Part shown: positions 8,401-14,359 of the stretch, in pieces | Numbering within the stretch: position 1 is the stretch's first letter | How the letters are laid out: each line of letters begins with the position of its first letter | NCBI GenBank assembly: GCA_015493625.1 | Contig: WGCT01000405.1 | Coordinates: forward strand, 1-15,245 | Direction: 5' to 3' | Length of the DNA: 15,245 bases | Source of the DNA: Draconibacterium sp. | GTDB lineage: Bacteria > Bacteroidota > Bacteroidia > Bacteroidales > Prolixibacteraceae | Made by a program: the position numbers and the translations under genes | The notes under the pieces: generated by a model | Seen by the model: the letters and a program-made list of their open reading frames with translations, nothing else | The model's database searches: none | What the model was told of the DNA's origin: nothing

Positions 8401-9382
8401 AATATTGAGCAAGGAAAAAGTGTCGGTTGGCATCGTAATCGGCTGCCGAAAGCTCGAAATTTGTAATTTGTGCACCTCCTTCGGTTTCAACTGTTTTCGA
8501 CTCTCCTTTATGTTGCGAGAAGAGTGTGGTTAATGTTAGTTTTCCAAATTGCATTTCGGCTTTAATACCAAAAAGGTTCGATGCTCCGGTAATTAACGAA
8601 CCGTTTAAAGGCAACGAAACGTTACCGGCTTCAATTCGTTTTAAAATTTCATCCTCATCGCCGGTGTATTCGAGGTTCATTTTATTTTCGTAATCGAATG
8701 TGGCCTCGGTGTTGTAATTCACCCGCATATTCATTTTGGTTCCAATTTGTCCCATCACATTCATCTGTATTTTCTCGTCGAAGTCGAATGTGGGAACTTT
8801 CCGTAACCGTTCGGGGATTGCAGGGTTTTCGGTGGCATTCATTTGGTACCCGAAACTCACTTCAACAAAACCTTGCGGCTGAATATTAATTGTGTTGCCG
8901 CCAAAAATACGATTGAATGCTTCGCCCCCCACGGTAAGTTGCGGAATAAGCGATTTTTTCTGATCCAAATCGTGAATCCGTGTACGTTGTTTCCAGTAGT
9001 TTTTTACCGAATTCTCAAAGTCGTATTTTACATACTCGTCGAGCGACATACTTTGTGGTAAACGATAATTTAGGTTGCCAATTTTCTCGTAAAAAACGTA
9101 CTGACCACTCACCGGGTCGTACTCAATTTCGTATTTTATATTATCGGGATTATTTAGAAAAAGCTTTATCGAATCTTGCTTTGAATAACCAAATGCCGGC
9201 TGGTCTTTAAACGGGAATGGCAGTGTTCCTATGGTATCTGTTTGTACGGTATCCTGAACTTGTGCCAACACAATTTCGCCCGAGAGATCGCTTACTCCGG
9301 CAAATGCAGAACCGGCAAATGCAAGTAAAACGACAAATAGGAACAAGAAGTATATTTTACGTAAACTTCGGGTCAATTTCAT
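2321..9382 (-). CDS. sprA: T9SS outer-membrane translocon SprA/Sov (frameshifted near its 3' end)
   Basis: SprA (Sov in Porphyromonas) is the giant beta-barrel through which T9SS cargo crosses the outer membrane. It is needed for gliding and for secretion of adhesins and enzymes. Residues 1-28 are a signal peptide: basic start, hydrophobic core FLFLFVVLLAFAG, likely cut after AFA. The remainder is rich in aromatic, alternating-strand sequence. Hallmarks recalled from the family include FWMMDPFVNDTLNQHQGGDL in the middle and, near residue 1515-1530, WVNELRLTDFDEDGGWAANG. A basic Gly/Arg-rich stretch (RGSINRRAGGGRNK) lies near residue 1910. Genuine SprA sequence runs to Tyr2304. The last 49 residues in this frame are nonsense, caused by a one-base shift at 2468-2470. 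Restoring it gives ~2503 residues, in line with known SprA/Sov proteins of ~2400-2500. The start lies six bases after the ruvA stop, so the two are probably translated from one transcript. ruvA-sprA linkage recurs in Bacteroidota. Confidence 0.95.
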   Translation of the reverse strand: MKLTRSLRKIYFLFLFVVLLAFAGSAFAGVSDLSGEIVLAQVQDTVQTDTIGTLPFPFKDQPAFGYSKQDSIKLFLNNPDNIKYEIEYDPVSGQYVFYEKIGNLNYRLPQSMSLDEYVKYDFENSVKNYWKQRTRIHDLDQKKSLIPQLTVGGEAFNRIFGGNTINIQPQGFVEVSFGYQMNATENPAIPERLRKVPTFDFDEKIQMNVMGQIGTKMNMRVNYNTEATFDYENKMNLEYTGDEDEILKRIEAGNVSLPLNGSLITGASNLFGIKAEMQFGKLTLTTLFSQHKGESKTVETEGGAQITNFELSAADYDANRHFFLAQYFRDHYDEWLQNTAVPRSPIHINKIEVWVTNKSNNFTEARNIISFQDLGEHEKNIYNNIPQFQETPGLPYPENIFPHNDANGLYYEMVNTHAAIRDVSKITQEMAQFGQDFIGGRDYEKIEQARKLSPSEYTVNQQLGYISLNTSLNTDEVLAVAFNYTSNGKTFQVGEFSTDGISAPNTLVLKLLKGTNLSPLLPTWDLMMKNIYNLNAYQLTNDEFNFNVVYQNDSTGTYINYLPESRINGHILLEVMNLDKLNKQLDPNKDGMFDYIEGITVNSAKGRIIFPVIEPFGKHLADSIQDPNLIKKFTFQSLYDSTRVYAEQDAEHNKYKLVGSYKGSSSSDISLGALNLAQGSVKVTAGGRILVENVDYTVDYTLGRVKIINQALLEAGTPIQVSTESEDLFTMQRKTLMGAYANYAFSDNFNIGATALYMHERPLTSKVDYGNDPVSNLQVGMDMRYSTESMMITRALDKLPFYTTKTPSTIDFEGEVAQLIPGHSKATKGAAYIDDFEATKTTINLKTRQSWVLASTPQFQNDLFPEANLTNSLEYGINRAKLAFYIIDPLFLRNNSLTPDHIKNDKDMQSNHFVREVFEKEIFPAKESPVGQPTNIPVFDLAFYPKERGPYNFDAAPTNYSSGVNPDGTLKDPKTRWGGIMRKIETSDFETSNIEFIEFWMMDPFVNDTLNQHQGGDLYFNLGDVSEDVLKDSRKAFENGLPTTEEVVNVDTTIWGRVSTLQSLVNAFDNNPTSRIYQDVGFDGLNDTDEKSHYTNYLATLKNYVNPNAYQEALDDPSSDDYHYFRGLKYDEEKLSILARYKKYNGPEGNSPTDEISPENYPTAASTLPDVEDINNDNTLNEYERYYQYKISIRKSDMQLGQNYITDIKDARVQLKNGKISDVKWYQFKIPVRDPDKTIGNIRDFKSIRFLRMFMTDFQDSTILRFATLDLVRADWRRYTREIGDPGASSPVASFDVSAVSIEENGSRKPVNYILPPGIDRVIDPANPQLRQMNEQSMVLKVTDLEQGDARAAYKPLYMDFRRYKRLKMFVHAEEIENHPLKDDELSFFIRVGSDYSYNYYEYEIPLKLTPPGFYNGENESDRQIVWPEDNLLDIPLNLFTNLKLERNDEMRRAGSSLSIQDVFEKVHEGWNKNKNRVKIKGNPNLGNVQVMMMGIRNRKGQVNTGPKSVEAWVNELRLTDFDEDGGWAANGRLSARLADLGSVTFAGRTRSAGYGNLSQNINQRQLDDLNEFDISTSLDLGRFFPEKMGVRIPLYYGYSRSAKNPKYNPLDPDIELKESLKHADTKHEKDSIKFISQDLITRKSINLTNVKIEPQKQKSKTHLWDIENFAVTYSYNEVKRRDVNTEVDLDKTHRAMFSYNYSSRSKLIQPLKKVKFLNKGPLKLIGNFNFYPLPTQISYRTDLYRKNRERITRNITNPNFILPATYEKDFLWNRYFDFRYDITRMLKFDFSSRSTSRIDEPAGRINRHDDDYQWKKDSILTNLFNLGRPTLYNHAFNITYRIPINQIKMLNFLSSTVRYQGTYDWIAGPMTVDTIRLGNRVQNSRNFQISGNASLMSLYNKVPYFKEVNRKFRRTGRSRGSINRRAGGGRNKTNEPLAKKKQEKTYTNNVKLKANVAQKITHKLNTKKVKVIATGTNGKVIPGKVKVLDANTIEFTPLANASQAMLSVTGVPGSQTFLKNVLDLTTRILIGVQTITANYSKSGGTVLPGYLPEPTLFGAGNYRPEDGIFNQPIGSSFAPGLPFLFGWQDREFAKKAAQNGWITTDSTLNMPYLTTQNERINLRATIEPLPDLRIDITANRSMSKNISEFYNYDYNTGIFNANSFSESGNFSISTLTWGTAFFAIGKGEVHESEAFESLKKNRLVIAKRLAAQRPVGGGHGYDPNKEHPNYPGYPDGYGPNSVEVLVPAFLAAYQNKSPEKVELGLFPSFKFMRPNWQIRYEGIVSKIPGLNRVMRSLNFTHGYRRVTMLELLTPTLATLPAKTGLVTFVILPKTLLLLTILIRLVLPKHLAH
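2466..2470 (-). other. One-base frameshift site in sprA
   Basis: Reading on the minus strand, the codons for HGY end at 2471. Continuing in frame gives RRVTML and nonsense. Skipping to the next frame at 2468 gives TCG AGT TAC AAT and proper SprA sequence to the end of the gene. The simplest repair is one missing base in the CGTCG at 2470-2466, for example CGTTCG reduced to CGTCG. No heptameric slippery sequence or downstream pseudoknot stands out, so programmed frameshifting is unlikely. Confidence 0.85.
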
Positions 9383-9388
9383 TATTGG

Positions 9389-9970
9389 TTATAACCTTTT
9401 TAAAGCTTGTTTAATTACGCTCTCAACAGTTGCGTCAGGCTGTTCCTGAAGTATTTTCGAGATTGCTTTTTCGGCATCTCGTTTCGCAAACCCCAGCATA
9501 ACTAATGCAGATAACGATTCATTTCGAATTGTATTGTCTGACGAAAGCAAAATATGACTCGAATCGGCTAATTTTCCTAACTTGTCTTTTAAGTCGATAA
9601 TAATTCGTTGAGCTGTTTTTGCACCAATGCCCTTCACTGCTTTTAAAACGGCAACGTTTTCGGTGGTTACGGCAGCAATCAGCTCTTCTTTGTTTAACGA
9701 CGAAAGCATAACAATTGCAGTGGCAGCTCCAACGCCGCTTACCGAAATTAGATTGCGAAAAAGATCGCGCTCTCCTTTATCAAAAAAACCGTATAAAATA
9801 TGTGCATCGTCGCGCACAACCTGATGCAGTAAAAGTTTTCCCTCTCTTTTGCCGTTTATTTTACTGTATGTGTTTAACGATACATTAATAAAATAGCCAA
9901 TTCCTCCGGCTTCAATTATTATGCTCGCCGGATTTACATCAACAATATTTCCACGTATAAATTCGTACAT
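9389..9970 (-). CDS. ruvA: Holliday junction branch migration protein RuvA
   Basis: RuvA binds four-way DNA junctions and loads the RuvB motor for branch migration during recombination and repair; RuvC then resolves the junction. At 193 residues it has the usual length. The N-terminal OB-fold domain starts MYEFIRGNIVDVNP and includes GIGYFINV. Two helix-hairpin-helix motifs follow: LISVSGVGAATAIVML (74-89) and LKAVKGIGAKTAQRI (109-123). The C-terminal RuvB-contacting domain runs from ~148 (IRNESLSALVMLGF) to the end. It lies 20 bases after pdxA and six bases before sprA, so it is the middle gene of a pdxA-ruvA-sprA transcription unit. Nothing in its sequence looks damaged. Confidence 0.97.
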   Translation of the reverse strand: MYEFIRGNIVDVNPASIIIEAGGIGYFINVSLNTYSKINGKREGKLLLHQVVRDDAHILYGFFDKGERDLFRNLISVSGVGAATAIVMLSSLNKEELIAAVTTENVAVLKAVKGIGAKTAQRIIIDLKDKLGKLADSSHILLSSDNTIRNESLSALVMLGFAKRDAEKAISKILQEQPDATVESVIKQALKRL

Positions 9971-9990
9971 TCAGCGTTTGGTTTTAAAAA

Positions 9991-11085
9991 TTAATCGTCT
10001 CCGGCCTCAATATCAACGCTTTCATCAACCTGATTTGGATTGATATTATATTTTCGTAATGGATTTTTCGAAATCTCGGCATAAATTTTTCTGTTTTTAA
10101 AAATATCGATGGCGAGATAGAGTGCCTGACGGAACGATTCGGGCGAGGCAACGCCCTCGCCGGCCAGCGAATATGCCGTTCCATGCGATGGCGAGGTTCG
10201 CACAATTGGTAGTCCGGCGGTGTAATTTACCCCTCGCTCGAACGATGCCAATTTAAAAGGAATCAACCCCTGGTCGTGATACATAGCCAGAATTGCATCG
10301 AATTTTCGGTAATCTTCCGAGCCAAAAAAACCATCGGCAGGGAACGGCCCCAAAGCAATAATTCCCTCTTTTTTGGCTTGTTCAATGGCCGGAATAATTA
10401 TCTCTTTCTCTTCTGTTCCAAGCAGTCCGTTATCGCCGGCATGCGGATTTAGTCCAAACACAGCAATTTTCGGTTTTGTTATCGAAAAGTCTTGTTGTAA
10501 CGTTTTCGCAATTATTTTTATCTTCGAAAGAATTAGCTCTTTGGTTAAACTCTCGGCAACTTTTGCAACAGGAATGTGTGTTGTTACCACACCCATTTTC
10601 ATGGTTTCGCTCACCATTAACATTGCATAATCTTCGGCGTTAAAAATTTTTGCCAGATATTCGGTGTGGCCGGGAAAATTAAAGCTTTCGCTTTGAATAT
10701 TGTCTTTATTAATGGGGGCAGTAATTAACACATCGATAAATCCGTTTTGCAAATCGGAGCAAGCACGGTCTAATGCGGCAAAAGAGGCGTCGCCGGCATC
10801 GCGTGTCGATTTGCCCAACTCTACCCGCACATTATCGTCTATGCAATTAATAATATGTGCTTTACGTCCATGTGCTTCTTTTGTTGAACGAATATGGTTA
10901 AAGCTGAGGTTGTTAATATTTAGTGCCTTGCGATGGTAAGCGGCAACTTTTGGCGATCCGTAAACAATGGGTGTACACATTTCCAGAATTCGTGGGTCGA
11001 GAAGAGTTTTCATAATTACTTCGTAGCCAATTCCGTTTATATCGCCGTGCGAAATACCAACCCGTATTGTATTTTGATGTATCAT
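9991..11085 (-). CDS. pdxA: 4-hydroxythreonine-4-phosphate dehydrogenase PdxA
   Basis: PdxA oxidises 4-phosphooxy-threonine with NAD(P). The product decarboxylates and is condensed by PdxJ with deoxyxylulose phosphate to give pyridoxine 5'-phosphate, in the DXP-dependent vitamin B6 route. At 364 residues it is slightly longer than the E. coli enzyme. The N-terminal motif is GDINGIGYE (14-22), a variant of GDPAGIGPE. FPGHTEYLA lies at 137-145. The three expected metal-ligand histidines are His170 (TTHIP), His214 (GLNPHAGDNG) and His270 (AMYHDQGLIPFK). The conserved RTSPSHGTAYSLAG follows at 296-309. The start at 11085 is preceded by a strong promoter match ending 33 bases upstream. ruvA follows after 20 bases. 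The acidic tail (VDESVDIEAGDD) looks lineage-specific. Confidence 0.96.
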   Translation of the reverse strand: MIHQNTIRVGISHGDINGIGYEVIMKTLLDPRILEMCTPIVYGSPKVAAYHRKALNINNLSFNHIRSTKEAHGRKAHIINCIDDNVRVELGKSTRDAGDASFAALDRACSDLQNGFIDVLITAPINKDNIQSESFNFPGHTEYLAKIFNAEDYAMLMVSETMKMGVVTTHIPVAKVAESLTKELILSKIKIIAKTLQQDFSITKPKIAVFGLNPHAGDNGLLGTEEKEIIIPAIEQAKKEGIIALGPFPADGFFGSEDYRKFDAILAMYHDQGLIPFKLASFERGVNYTAGLPIVRTSPSHGTAYSLAGEGVASPESFRQALYLAIDIFKNRKIYAEISKNPLRKYNINPNQVDESVDIEAGDD

Positions 11086-11118
11086 TTTGTTTTAATTTCA
11101 GGTAAAAGTAATGAGGTG

Positions 11119-11150
11119 CAAAGTTAATTTTTTTAATCAATTTTTTTCAA
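11119..11150 (-). promoter_or_regulatory. Promoter for pdxA-ruvA-sprA
   Basis: On the minus strand TTG (11150-11148) is followed after 21 bases by TAACTTTG (11126-11119). This is a full match to the Bacteroidota TAnnTTTG -7 element with an acceptable spacing to the TTG -33 element. Transcription would start near 11113, ~28 bases before the pdxA ATG. The -33 part overlaps the last codons of the upstream aminopeptidase gene, whose stop is at 11133. pdxA-ruvA-sprA can thus be transcribed independently of that gene. Confidence 0.65.
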
Positions 11151-12554
11151 AAAGTTATAAAGCAACCGCGTTCCAAAACCTGTTCCTCCCTCCGGGCGGT
11201 AATTGTCCTTTTCAAAAAGAAACGAAACCCCTGCTGCATCGAGATGAATCCAATTGTAATTGGTAAAATGTTCGAGAAACTTTCCGGCAATTGTTGTTTG
11301 TCCTTCACGACTTCCCAAATTATTTAAATCGGCAATTTTCGATTTTAATGGTTTTGCAAACTCCTCCCATAGCGGAACCTCTATAATTCTTTCGAAAGTT
11401 TCGTCTCCGGTCAGCTTAATTTTTTCAATGTATTTTTCCGAATTTCCCATTCCAACAATGGCATGGCTACTTGCAATCGACACTGCCGATCCGGTAAGCG
11501 TGGCAATGTCGATAACCAATTCGGGTGAGTATTTTTTAGCATACGAAAGGGCATCGGCTAAAATCATGCGTCCTTCGGCATCGGTATTCATAATTTCAAC
11601 CGTTGTTCCGTCGAACATGGTAATTATATCGCCCGGTGCATAGGCATTTCCATCGGGGCGGTTATCGGTTGCAGGAATTAACCCAACAACATGTACCGGC
11701 AAATTATTTTTAGCAACGGCGTAAAGTGTAGCGGCAACAACAGCTGCGCCTGCCATGTCACTTTTCATAAAATCCATCGATTTGGCAGTGGGTTTTAAAC
11801 TTAATCCTCCGGTATCGAATACCACACCTTTACCAACTAAAACAACCGGTTTTTTATTCGTTGCATTTTGGGGTTTCCACTCTAAAATATTAAATGTTGG
11901 CGGGTCAATGCTCCCTTTGTTAACGGCAAGCAGCCCCCCCATTTTCAGTGTTTCAATTTTTTGTTTGTTGAATACTTCAAGCGAAAATCCTGCCTCTTTT
12001 GCCATTCGTTCAATCTCGGTAGAGAATTGCGTGGCCGTTAAGTAGGAGAGGGGTTCGTTTACCAGATTTCTGGCATAGAAAACCGCTTCGGTAAGCGTAA
12101 GTAACTCTTTTATTTTATTGTCTGATATTTCCCCGTCAAGAACTTTTATTTCGTCGAGCAAATACTCCTCCTTCTCTTTTTTATACTTGTCGAAAGTGTA
12201 ACAGGCAAGCAACAATCCCTCTATAAAAGCGGGGAGGAAATTAGAGTCACTCAAATTTTTTATTTGAATGGTTTTAATCTTGTCGGCTTTTAAAACATCG
12301 AACAGTTTAGCTCCGGCAACTCTGGCTGCTTCAATTTGTAAATGCTCCTCTTTGCCATCTTCTATTTTCCCAAAAAACAAAATGTTGGGATATTTATTTA
12401 GCGTGCAGATATCGTCGTTCTCCAGTTTCTTTTTTATATATCCCGATTCGTTGCTGCTTAACGATGCAAGCGTAAGTTGTTCCGAATTGGTAAAAAGTGT
12501 TGCCAAAGAGGTGTTATCTGTTAAATCTGTTATTTTTGAAATTTGTGTATGCAT
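11133..12554 (-). CDS. M17 family leucyl aminopeptidase
   Basis: This is a cytosolic two-metal aminopeptidase that removes N-terminal residues such as leucine from peptides. At 473 residues it is in the normal range. The C-terminal catalytic domain (~155-470) carries the metal-ligand motifs VGKGVVFDTGGLSLK (240-254: Lys242, Asp247), MKSDMAGAA (Asp266) and the family signature NTDAEGRMILADAL (323-336: Asp325, Glu327). Lys254 and Arg329 correspond to the catalytic pair. The N-terminal domain (~1-140) is divergent and lacks a signal peptide. The gene starts 79 bases from the divergently transcribed mqnC. Its stop lies 47 bases before pdxA, with the pdxA promoter overlapping its end. PepA of some bacteria also binds DNA at Xer sites; nothing here shows that role. 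Confidence 0.94.
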   Translation of the reverse strand: MHTQISKITDLTDNTSLATLFTNSEQLTLASLSSNESGYIKKKLENDDICTLNKYPNILFFGKIEDGKEEHLQIEAARVAGAKLFDVLKADKIKTIQIKNLSDSNFLPAFIEGLLLACYTFDKYKKEKEEYLLDEIKVLDGEISDNKIKELLTLTEAVFYARNLVNEPLSYLTATQFSTEIERMAKEAGFSLEVFNKQKIETLKMGGLLAVNKGSIDPPTFNILEWKPQNATNKKPVVLVGKGVVFDTGGLSLKPTAKSMDFMKSDMAGAAVVAATLYAVAKNNLPVHVVGLIPATDNRPDGNAYAPGDIITMFDGTTVEIMNTDAEGRMILADALSYAKKYSPELVIDIATLTGSAVSIASSHAIVGMGNSEKYIEKIKLTGDETFERIIEVPLWEEFAKPLKSKIADLNNLGSREGQTTIAGKFLEHFTNYNWIHLDAAGVSFLFEKDNYRPEGGTGFGTRLLYNFLKKID

Positions 12555-12633
12555 AATTTATTTTTTTGCTAAAATAATATATTAATATTGTTTGCGGAAA
12601 ATTATAAAACTTTTGGGAAGAGATAGATAAGTT
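12555..12633. promoter_or_regulatory. Divergent intergenic region between the aminopeptidase gene and mqnC
   Basis: This A+T-rich gap must hold the promoters of both divergent genes. For mqnC the best site is TTG (12588-12590) followed after 17 bases by AACTTTTG (12608-12615), which is short-spaced and has one mismatch in the -7 element. No convincing match was found for the leftward gene. No strong Shine-Dalgarno site precedes either start codon, as is usual in this phylum. Confidence 0.3.
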
Positions 12634-13731
12634 ATGAAAATTGATGCAATTTTTAACAAAGCGGCAAATTTGGAACAGCTGACACTTGAAGAAGGAATGT
12701 TTCTGTACGAAACAGCTCCCACAAACGAATTGATGCTGGTTGCCAACGAATGCCGGAAAAAGCAAGTTCCCGGAGGGAAAGTGGGATGGATAATCGACCG
12801 GAACATTAACATTACAAATGTATGTGTCTCGGGTTGCAAGTTTTGTAATTTTCATTGTAAAATAAACGACGATGTTCAATACATTACAACTCTTGAAGAG
12901 TATTGCAAGAAAATTGACGAGCTTTTTGCTGTTGGTGGACGACAGATTTTGGCACAGGGAGGAATGCACCCCGAGCTGGGTCTCGACTTTTATACTCAAC
13001 TTTTTTCCGATTTAAAACAACGTTACCCCGATTTAAAGATTCATGCACTTGGGCCACCGGAGGTTGCATTTTTAGCAAAAAAAGCGAGGAAGAGTTTTCG
13101 TGAAGTTTTGGAGGAGCTGGTTAAAGCCGGACTTGAAAGTTTACCGGGTGCCGGCGCCGAAATTCTTTCGGAACGAGTACGAAGAAAAATTTCGCCGGGA
13201 AAATGCAGCGCCCACGACTGGCTCGATGTGATGCGGGAAGCTCATAAAATGAATTTGGTAACATCGGCAACCATGATGTTTGGACACATTGAAACAAAAC
13301 AGGAGAGGTTGCAACATTTAATCTCGATACGAGAGGTTCAAGGCGAAAAACATACAGGTAATCATGGTTTTGTAACGTTCGTTCCCTGGCCGTTTATGGA
13401 TGAGGGGACGGTTCTTCGCGACGAGGGGATTAAAAATAATTCGACAGCAAACGACTATTTGCGGCTAATTGCAATGAGCCGAATAATGCTGAACAATGTT
13501 AAAAACATTCAGGCTTCGTGGTTAACCGTGGGGGCTACAACCGGCCAGCTTTGTTTGCACGGTGGTGCTAACGATTTTGGTTCAATAATGATGGAAGAGA
13601 ATGTTGTTTCGGCGGCAGGAGCGGCCTATAACCTCGATACCGACGGAATTCAACAGGCAATTCGCGATGCCGGTTTCGAACCACGCTATCGGAATCAGGC
13701 GTACGAAGATGATATTTTGGCAACCTTTTAA
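12634..13731 (+). CDS. mqnC: Cyclic dehypoxanthinyl futalosine synthase MqnC (radical SAM)
   Basis: MqnC is a radical SAM enzyme of the futalosine pathway. It cyclises dehypoxanthine futalosine to the cyclic form on the way to menaquinone, the respiratory quinone of most Bacteroidota. At 365 residues it is complete. The [4Fe-4S] cluster ligands are Cys64, Cys68 and Cys71 in NVCVSGCKFC. Further motifs are QGGMHPELGLDFY (106-118), IHALGPPEV (134-142), SLPGAGAEIL (167-176), TMMFGHIETKQER (211-223), FVPWPF (247-252) and GGANDFGSIMMEENVVSAAG (308-327). These last motifs separate it from the sister radical SAM enzyme MqnE, which has GADD-type sequence in that place. No other mqn gene is in the window, so the pathway is split elsewhere on the chromosome. 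The tRNA-Asn locus follows after ~110 bases. Confidence 0.92.
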   Translation: MKIDAIFNKAANLEQLTLEEGMFLYETAPTNELMLVANECRKKQVPGGKVGWIIDRNINITNVCVSGCKFCNFHCKINDDVQYITTLEEYCKKIDELFAVGGRQILAQGGMHPELGLDFYTQLFSDLKQRYPDLKIHALGPPEVAFLAKKARKSFREVLEELVKAGLESLPGAGAEILSERVRRKISPGKCSAHDWLDVMREAHKMNLVTSATMMFGHIETKQERLQHLISIREVQGEKHTGNHGFVTFVPWPFMDEGTVLRDEGIKNNSTANDYLRLIAMSRIMLNNVKNIQASWLTVGATTGQLCLHGGANDFGSIMMEENVVSAAGAAYNLDTDGIQQAIRDAGFEPRYRNQAYEDDILATF

Positions 13732-13793
13732 GTACTGTTTTTTTACATTCGAATATTTTTTTGAAAAAAATTTTTTCTTTTCAGAAAAGAAAC

Positions 13794-13801
13794 TATTTTT
13801 G
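13794..13801 (+). promoter_or_regulatory. Candidate tRNA-Asn promoter (-7 element)
   Basis: TATTTTTG exactly fits the TAnnTTTG -7 element, followed by CATCGC. There is no TTG at the expected -33 distance, only T-rich sequence, so the match is half complete. It lies 44 bases before the tRNA-like remnant and ~150 bases before the intact tRNA. If this is the tRNA promoter, the transcript starts upstream of the remnant and includes it. Confidence 0.45.
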
Positions 13802-13844
13802 CATCGCTTTTGAAAAAGCAAACGTTCTTATAACAAGTTGAAAT

Positions 13845-13928
13845 TTCTTAGTAGCTCAGTTGGTTAGAGCGGTCCCGATGTCCATCGGGATTAATCCGTA
13901 GGTCGAAAGACGATTAATTAACTGGGAG
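13845..13928 (+). pseudogene. tRNA-Asn-like remnant with a hairpin replacing the anticodon arm
   Basis: Bases 13849-13872 are identical (24/24) to the 5' part of the intact tRNA-Asn at 13952-13975. An 18-base perfect hairpin (13873-13890) then replaces the seven bases CGGACTG of the anticodon arm. Bases 13891-13905 are again identical (15/15) to the tRNA at 13983-13997. The T-arm is replaced by unrelated sequence, but a CTGGGAG near 13922-13928 recalls the 3' acceptor strand. It has no anticodon loop and cannot be a working tRNA. Its 3' half can form another hairpin: ATTAAT at 13890-13895 with ATTAAT at 13913-13918, extended by CGT/ACG and with one bulged C. It sits between the likely tRNA promoter and the intact tRNA. 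Confidence 0.75.
13873..13890. repeat. Perfect inverted repeat TCCCGATG-TC-CATCGGGA
   Basis: Eight-base arms (13873-13880 and 13883-13890) are perfect complements separated by TC. The left arm recurs at 14365-14372, just after the third tRNA fragment, without its right arm. From memory, similar CCCGAT/ATCGGG palindromes are frequent between genes in Bacteroidota. It marks the point where tRNA-like sequence is interrupted. Confidence 0.8.
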
Positions 13929-13947
13929 AAAGAGAAAAAAGAGATAT

Positions 13948-14021
13948 TCCCTAGTAGCTCAGTTGGTTAGAGCGGCGGACTGTTAATCCGTAGGTCGTAG
14001 GTTCAAGTCCTACCTGGGGAG
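13948..14021 (+). tRNA. tRNA-Asn (anticodon GTT)
   Basis: A full cloverleaf can be drawn. The acceptor stem pairs TCCCTAG (13948-13954) with CTGGGGA (14014-14020), with one G-T pair. The D-stem is GCTC/GAGC (13957-13960 and 13970-13973). The anticodon stem is GCGGA/TCCGT with loop CTGTTAA, anticodon GTT at 13982-13984. The T-stem is GTAGG/CCTAC with loop TTCAAGT. The discriminator base is G14021. The gene is 74 bases long and CCA is not encoded. GTT reads AAC and AAT (Asn). A strong terminator follows at once. Confidence 0.97.
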
Positions 14022-14022
14022 C

Positions 14023-14055
14023 AAAAAAGGTTGGCAATTTTGTCAACCTTTTTTT
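14023..14055 (+). terminator. Intrinsic terminator of tRNA-Asn
   Basis: GGTTGGCA (14029-14036) pairs with TGTCAACC (14041-14048) around a four-base loop, with one G-T pair. It is flanked by six A residues and followed by seven T residues (14049-14055). It starts just after the tRNA 3' end and ends 13 bases before the endonuclease gene. That gene must therefore have its own promoter or depend on read-through. Confidence 0.88.
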
Positions 14056-14068
14056 GTTTCTTTAGGCT

Positions 14069-14359
14069 ATGTTTTTCATATACATTTTATACTCTGAATT
14101 TGCTGACAAATATTATGTTGGACAAACTGATGATGTTGAAAGGAGGTTGTTGGAACATAACGAACTTTCCAAAAATTCATTTACATCGAAATATCGCCCT
14201 TGGTTTTTAATGGCAAAATTTGCAGTTGGAAATTCGAGGGGAGTGGCTTTACGAATTGAAAAGCACATTAAAAATCAAAAAAGCAGAAAATACCTTGAGC
14301 AAATAATTGAAAGAAAATCTATTCAAAAACTAATTGAAAAATATAGCTCAGTTGGTTAG
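14069..14359 (+). CDS. Small GIY-YIG endonuclease (UPF0213/YhbQ-like)
   Basis: This 96-residue protein is a single GIY-YIG nuclease domain. The first motif is FIYILYS (3-9, Tyr5) followed by YYVGQT (15-20) in place of YIG. The conserved Arg lies in DDVERRLLEHN (21-31, Arg25, His30). The metal-binding Glu is most likely Glu64 in ALRIEKHIK. Such stand-alone domains nick or cut DNA, and many have no known role. The lysine-rich tail ends KYSSVG-stop. Those last four residues and the stop (AGC TCA GTT GGT TAG, 14345-14359) lie in a copy of the tRNA-Asn D-arm. Gene end and tRNA-like sequence are thus one piece of DNA. I recall GIY-YIG genes recurring beside tRNA genes in Bacteroidota. I infer a selfish or mobile element using tRNA sequence as its site. 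Confidence 0.9.
   Translation: MFFIYILYSEFADKYYVGQTDDVERRLLEHNELSKNSFTSKYRPWFLMAKFAVGNSRGVALRIEKHIKNQKSRKYLEQIIERKSIQKLIEKYSSVG

Noticed and set aside
2549..9061. Several plus-strand open stretches of 60-150 codons inside sprA
   Set aside because: They are antisense to intact SprA coding sequence, show no recognisable domains, and have compositions that follow from the opposite strand. They are chance open frames.
12514..12999. Minus-strand open frames overlapping the start of mqnC
   Set aside because: They lie antisense to the conserved cysteine motif of mqnC and show no protein family features. The mqnC frame clearly carries the coding signal.
12634..13731. MqnE (aminofutalosine synthase) instead of MqnC
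   Set aside because: QGGMHPELGLDFY, IHALGPPE and GGANDFGSIMMEENVVSAAG are MqnC-type motifs.
13845..13928. A second functional tRNA gene
   Set aside because: The anticodon loop is replaced by a palindrome and the T-arm is lost, so no cloverleaf with an anticodon can form.
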